Below are positions 59,801 to 64,000 of a DNA stretch of 64,000 nucleotides, in pieces. The DNA comes from Cryptomeria japonica (taxonomy: Eukaryota; Streptophyta; Pinopsida; Cupressales; Cupressaceae): positions 180,070,977 to 180,134,976 of the forward strand of contig NC_081411.1 of assembly GCF_030272615.1 (NCBI RefSeq), read 5' to 3'. Below the pieces are notes generated by a model, which had not been told where the DNA came from, made no database searches, and saw only the letters and a list, made by a program, of their open reading frames with translations. The number at the start of each line of letters is the position of its first letter. Within the stretch, counting starts at the first letter, position 1. Both the position numbers and the translations under genes were made by a program.

Positions 59801-60572
59801 CAAGAAATGAGTCTTAGGTTGATTTTCGCTCTGGACCCTTTGGAAGGGTCAGGAGCGAAAATCACCATTTGGGCTTGATTGTTCATTTTTCAAACTTCAA
59901 TTTTCTCCTAGAGGCAAATATAGATCGTTTTCCATCCAAGGAGCAAGGTTTCAAGCTAAAACAAGGGAGCAAATGAAGTTTATAGGGAATTTCGCTCTGG
60001 ACCCTTTGGAAGGGTCAGGAGCGAAAATCACCATTTTGGCTTGATTGTTCATTTTTCAAACTTCAATTTTCTCCTAGAGGCAAATATAGATCATTTTCCA
60101 TCCAAGGAGCAAGGTTTCAAGCTAAAACAAGGGAGCAAATGAAGTTTACAGGGAATTTCGCTCTGGACCCTTTGGAAGGGTCAGGAGCGAAATTCTCTTT
60201 TTGAGCTAAAATCTTGATTCTTCAAAGCTTCTAACTCCCTCTCAAGGCAAAAACATACCCATTCAACCTCCATCAAGCCAACGCCTAGACAAAATAAGAA
60301 AAAAAAAATGAAGGGTTATAAGGATTTTCGCTCTAGACCCTTTGGAAGGGTCAGGAGCGAAAATCATGTTTTGACCTTGATTCTTGATTTTTCAAACTCT
60401 AATCTTCCTTGGGAGGCAAACATAGATGCTTCCTCATGCATCTCCATCTTGATCCTGACTTTGGCTAAGGGAGAAATTAGTGTTTTCAAGAATTTCGCTC
60501 TGGACCCTTTGGAAGGGTTAGGAGCGAAATTCGCTTTGGACCCTTTGGAAGGGTCAGGAGCGAAATTTGATA
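56848..60572 (+). repeat. Array of 22 complete hairpin units at ~170-bp spacing
   Basis: Units start at about 56848, 57015, 57190, 57366, 57534, 57712, 57880, 58087, 58311, 58488, 58653, 58822, 58988, 59199, 59377, 59553 (truncated), 59644, 59820, 59987, 60153, 60324, 60490 and 60527. Each is a ~43-base inverted repeat. The outer arms are GAATTTCGCTC and GAGCGAAATTC; the inner arms are GACCCTT and AAGGGTC around the loop TGG, with a TG/AG mismatch between outer and inner stems. Most steps are 165-178 bases (exceptions 91, 37 and about 207-224). The ~125-base spacers are far more diverged than the hairpins, although they share short phrases such as GCAAGG, TTGACTTG and TCCATC. Frames through the array read FALDPLEGSGAKF repeatedly but are not continuous, so coding is unlikely. 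Confidence 0.95.
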
Positions 60573-60960
60573 TTTTGGACTCTCCATGAGGATCATTTTA
60601 TGGAATATAACATTTAAGTATAATATACTGTCAGGATGTTTGAGAGTGGTTTCAGACCTCTAGGAGTTATATTGCAAAATCTAGTTTTTGGAGGATTCTT
60701 CAGTTTTCCAGACTTAGTCAAATTTCAGGATCAGGACATTCCAGACTTGGCCAAATTTCAAGATCAGGACATTCTAGACTTAGCCAAATTTCAGGGCATT
60801 TGAAGATCAGGATGACATTCCAGACTTCATCACTCACCGACTTGACCTAGCTCAAGCAGAGCCTGCTATCCAGGTGATCCCCCTGGCAACACTCGAAAAG
60901 CAAAGGCTAACAGACAAAACTCTAAAGCCTAGAAAAACAAACCCCAGAAAGCAAAAAGTA
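60573..60960 (+). repeat. ~36-bp tandem repeat next to the hairpin array
   Basis: Three to four copies of CCAGACTT(A/G)G(T/C)CAAATTTCA(G/A)GATCAGGACATT between about 60709 and 60820. Non-coding. Confidence 0.75.
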
Positions 60961-61971
60961 GGGGTCCCCATTTGCAATGGGGCGATGTGTGAATACGTCA
61001 CAATAGGTATGTTGAAGATATAGCAGCGATAGTGATCATCTATGCAGTGACCTGATTTATTTAGTCTAAGTTTCAGCTCTTTAGCTTCCGTTCTCGTATT
61101 GTCTTGGTTGTTGTCGGTGACCTTTCATGTTGCTACGGCTGACGGTGGAGTGATGTGGCTGTCGGTGAAGGTGATGAGGCTGTCGGTCCAGGTGTAACTG
61201 TCCGTGCCTTTCCCTCTCCTTTCGTGTGACTCTTCACTAGGAATTCCGATGTGCTATATTATTATTCTTCCTTGTCTCGTACTCTCTTCTTCTTCTTCGA
61301 GAGTTTTATATATCGGCTTCTTTTCTTTGTGATTGTGTTTGTCAGATTAGAAATATTGTATATTCCTTCTGCATACAGAGTTTCAGATATTTGAAGGTTT
61401 TGGATTATATTCAAGTTGTATCAGCTGAGTTCATTTTATGATTGATTCATAAGAATCAAACTCATATTATTATGATTGATAGAATTATGAAACTATCATC
61501 AATTGTATTCTTTTCTGAGATATAATAAAGTTAATTTTGAGTGGGCTGGGGTTTTCACCCTCAGGTGGAGGGTTTTCCCAGGATAAGGGCTTGTTCATTT
61601 GTGTTTCATTATTTATTTTCTGTTCTCAGATTTTCATATTCTGTTCAAGTTTTAACAGGGCAGAGGATCTCTTGGGCATCCTACTAAGCCATCTTATCCT
61701 AGTTCCCCTATGGTTGAATTTCTTGATAAACTAGAGATATCTTATGATTAAGTTATTGTTTCTAACCTAGTTGGAAAAATCTAGATTTTGATTTAAATTG
61801 ATGTTCATAATAAGAGTTTATTTTATGAATTATGTTTCAAATGTTTTCCTAACATATTTGCAGGATCTCAATCAGGTAAATGATATCACTAACCCTATTC
61901 CATTTCTTGTTTTACTTGGAAATTGTGATTTAGGGCAAAAATTAGGGCATTCACAAAAAGGGGACATTACA
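60961..61971 (+). repeat. LTR-like sequence ending GGGGACATTACA
   Basis: Contains GCTGTCGGTGAAGGTGATGAG-type short repeats (61130-61195) and a (TTCTTC)n patch. It also has the phrase GGTTTTCACCCTCAGG then GGAGGGTTTTCCCAGG (61552-61582), which resembles the conserved late-LTR sequence also seen in inverse at 63598-63632 of the copia LTR. It ends GGGGACATTACA at 61971. The other end could not be fixed, so the type of element is uncertain. Confidence 0.4.
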
Positions 61972-63024
61972 AAGTATGGGTTTAGGTTAACCAAGTCATT
62001 GCATCAGGTTTCTCCTTCTCTTTCACCTTTTGATACAAAGACAAGATTTTATAAAAAAAAGGGGAGGTTTTGAGACACTTTTGGGTCAACTTGTGCTTCT
62101 TTGTGTGAATGACCTCAAACATGCTCCGATTGTTCTCACACTTAGAAGCACTTTAGGGCTGACACAAAATAAGGATTACTAGTCTCTAAAGGTTTGGTGT
62201 TATTGCATTATAATCTTCCCACCTCAAATCTGCAAAAAGGACATTTAAAACTTTGTAAATAAACTAGACTTGCTTTTATTAAAGAAGTCTAGCATGTACA
62301 AGATGATGACTGAAGGCCTCATTTTTTTTTAATACATGGTTGATGGGCCATTCTTCTTTGAATGCATAGGACTGAAGTAAAGAGTCTCCCATCTGCAATG
62401 CTATAAATCTACAATTCTTCAATAATTGTCTTCCAAAGGTTTTGTTGGGTGTTATTTTTTCCACACATGTATTGAATCCATCCATAATCTCTTCACCAGC
62501 CTTAAAGGAATTGAAGAAGAAAACTTTGGGGTTCAAGCAGTTGCCATTGCATGTATGTATTGATGGAGTTGCTTGTCCTATCTTTATACAATTATGGCAT
62601 TTGTAGTTTGATTTATTTTATTGTAATAATGTTAGATGACCTCTTTGGCCTTGTCCATGGCCTCATGTAGATAACCTATTGGGTTTCTCCACCATTCATC
62701 TCGCGTTGAATCTTGATCAAAGGTTTTTATCGTCTAAAACAAAATAGTTTGAATTTTTAAATTAAAATAAATAGAAATTTGAGCAATAAGAGATAAATAT
62801 AGATGATAAATCTATGAATTAAAAAATTACAAGGAAGGTGGTATAAAGTTACCAATGGTCACTCTATCCTCTTGATCAAAATCCCATGTATGCTAAGATT
62901 GCAGAAAGATCATATAGTGATTCCAAGGTTCCAATTTGCATACTTGTGACTTTATAATGGATATAGGCTCGTTTGGTTTGATGTTGTTGGTAATCCAAGG
63001 GGACTTACGTGCAGTGAAGAAGAC
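61972..63024 (-). other. Region downstream of the copia gag remnant, one weak ORF
   Basis: Apart from an 85-codon minus-strand frame at 62279-62536 (MNPKVFFFNSFKAGEEIMDG and following, no recognised domain) nothing is supported. Recognisable protease, integrase or RT of a copia element was not found here, so the copia element at the right edge is deleted or degenerate. Confidence 0.3.
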
Positions 63025-63432
63025 TTACGTGCAGTGATCTCTCAATTCTGCAATCTTCATAAAGAAGGAAATGACCGATTCTCCCTTTGCCATCTTGACA
63101 TGGTGAAGTTTCTGTCTCAATGCAAGTGCTCTACTTGTGTTATTGATTTCATACATCCCTTCCAATGTCTTGAACATATCTCTGGCTGAAGACATCTTGG
63201 AGATGATGGGAACAAGATGATCCTTCACGGAGTCAATCAGGATCTTCTTGGCTTCGACTGCATTCTTCTTGAATTGGAGTTTCGCTTCTTGATCTTCAGG
63301 CTCAGCCTGATCTTTTCCTTATACAAACTGAAGTAAATCATTCTCTTCAAGTGCAATAAGGACTCTAACCTTCCACGAGGTGAAGTTCAAAGCTCCGTCA
63401 AGTCTATCTTCAACCTTTAAACTGGTCACCAT
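63025..63432 (-). pseudogene. Ty1/copia gag (UBN2-type) fragment
   Basis: The ATG at 63430-63432 opens 135 codons interrupted by TAA at 63319. The start has the typical FTSWKVRVLIALEENDL block. The C-terminal part reads DHLVPIISKMSSARDMFKTL, then ALRQKLHHVKMAKGESVISF and MKIAELRD, the canonical plant copia capsid motif (LR..L...KM.....V..Y). It ends at a TAA within a duplicated CACTGCACGTAAGTC. Gag would package the element RNA (known). It lies about 80 bases after the primer site. Confidence 0.85.
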
Positions 63433-63513
63433 CTTCAATGCTGGAAATGGCGTGAAGAATGTGAAGTAGGAGCGTTGCTATCACAAAGTCTGATCACAAC
63501 TGAATCAACCTTA

Positions 63514-63525
63514 GCTTTGATACCA
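63514..63525 (-). promoter_or_regulatory. Primer binding site of the copia element
   Basis: Minus-strand TGGTATCAAAGC lies directly after the LTR end AATTAACA. It differs at one base from the initiator-Met-type TGGTATCAGAGC. Confidence 0.85.
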
Positions 63526-64000
63526 TGTTAATTTTAGGATCAGACTGATAACAGTAAGCAGAAAATAACAAATGAGACACACATAACACAGCAGTACCCT
63601 GGGAAAACCTCCCTCTTGGAGGTGAAAAACCCATCAACAAAAAATCTTAGATTATATTAATTAAACTCAGTAGCGGATTTACAATCTTGCTTCACACATG
63701 ATTCAAATTAGGGCACGCATTAGGCAAACTTATCTGAGATATACTTTGCTGTAAATACTTCAATGTTCTGAATGCTTGACCTGGATATGACTTGCTGTCC
63801 CTGAGAATGAATTCACAAGCCCTAGTTGAAAGTTCACCACCTCTAGACAAGGTTCGCCAACCTTGAATGATAGTTCGCCTGACTTAGCTGGAGGGAAAGA
63901 TGAATTCGCTGCCCAAGATTGTAGTTCGCTGACCTTATCCTTGAGTTCGCTGCCTTAAGGGAACACTTGGACAAATTCGCTGCTGTATCAGATTCGTAGA
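63526..64000 (-). repeat. 5' LTR of a Ty1/copia element, cut by the window edge
   Basis: The plus strand starts TGTTAATTTTAGGATCAG. It contains CCCTGGGAAAACCTCC and GGAGGTGAAAAACCC, the usual late-LTR hairpin region. Toward the edge, TTCGC recurs at 63853, 63874, 63905, 63925, 63945 and 63976, about every 20-31 bases. The outer end lies beyond 64000. Confidence 0.75.

Noticed and set aside
56848-60572. CRISPR-like look of regularly spaced palindromic repeats
   Set aside because: Spacers are about 125 bases and related to each other, there are no cas genes, and the surroundings are plant retroelements.
56848-60572. Coding repeats reading FALDPLEGSGAKF
   Set aside because: The motif falls in different frames from unit to unit and is closed by stops between units; it is a translation of the hairpin.
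53835-61971. One 8-kb transposon with TGTAATGTCCCC inverted ends
   Set aside because: Flanking 5-mers (GAGTG and AAGTA) do not match, and the same ends occur on solo LTRs, so two separate LTRs are more likely.

Overview
The window looks like intergenic chromatin of a large, repeat-swollen plant genome. A conifer or other gymnosperm is my best guess, but that is inference from texture: old LTR retrotransposons of several lineages, AT-rich spacers, almost no intact host coding sequence, and one isolated first exon followed by a long apparent intron. There is no bacterial gene organisation. Nearly every recognisable coding region belongs to a mobile element, lies on the minus strand and is broken by premature stops that look like C-to-T transitions.

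Layout. 1-4.3 kb: a Lys/Glu/Pro-rich ORF remnant, a mirrored block of short GGGATAA-type repeats around a 16-bp minisatellite, and a decayed plus-strand ORF. 4329-11604: a complete LTR element (LTRs, AGCCA target duplication, initiator-Met primer site, polypurine tract) that carries a gag-like ORF with four CCHC knuckles and a 1,111-codon orphan ORF instead of pol. 12.2-14.7 kb: spacer with tandem repeats. 14.7-17.6 kb: a Mutator-like (MULE) transposase gene, broken but with a recognisable intron. 19.2-29.4 kb: a non-autonomous LTR element lying inside a CA/TA microsatellite, whose 3' LTR is fused head-to-head to an inverted LTR copy. 31469-46325: a 14.9-kb Ty3/gypsy element, probably Tat-like, with ACAAT target duplication and recognisable gag, protease, RT, RNase H and integrase. 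The last two elements share leader and 3' untranslated sequence and look like a helper/parasite pair.

46.3-64 kb: a plausible host first exon at 47392-47556, a solo LTR at 49650-51192 with GGAGT target duplication, a small orphan exon candidate on the minus strand, a striking array of 22 complete hairpin-forming units at about 170-bp spacing (56848-60572), and the 5' end of a Ty1/copia element running off the right edge.

The strongest candidates for something undescribed are the hairpin array, whose two arms often change together, and the orphan ORF of the gag-only element, which kept its frame over 3.3 kb while collecting 17 stop codons. All similarity and divergence statements are by eye; no alignment or database search was run.
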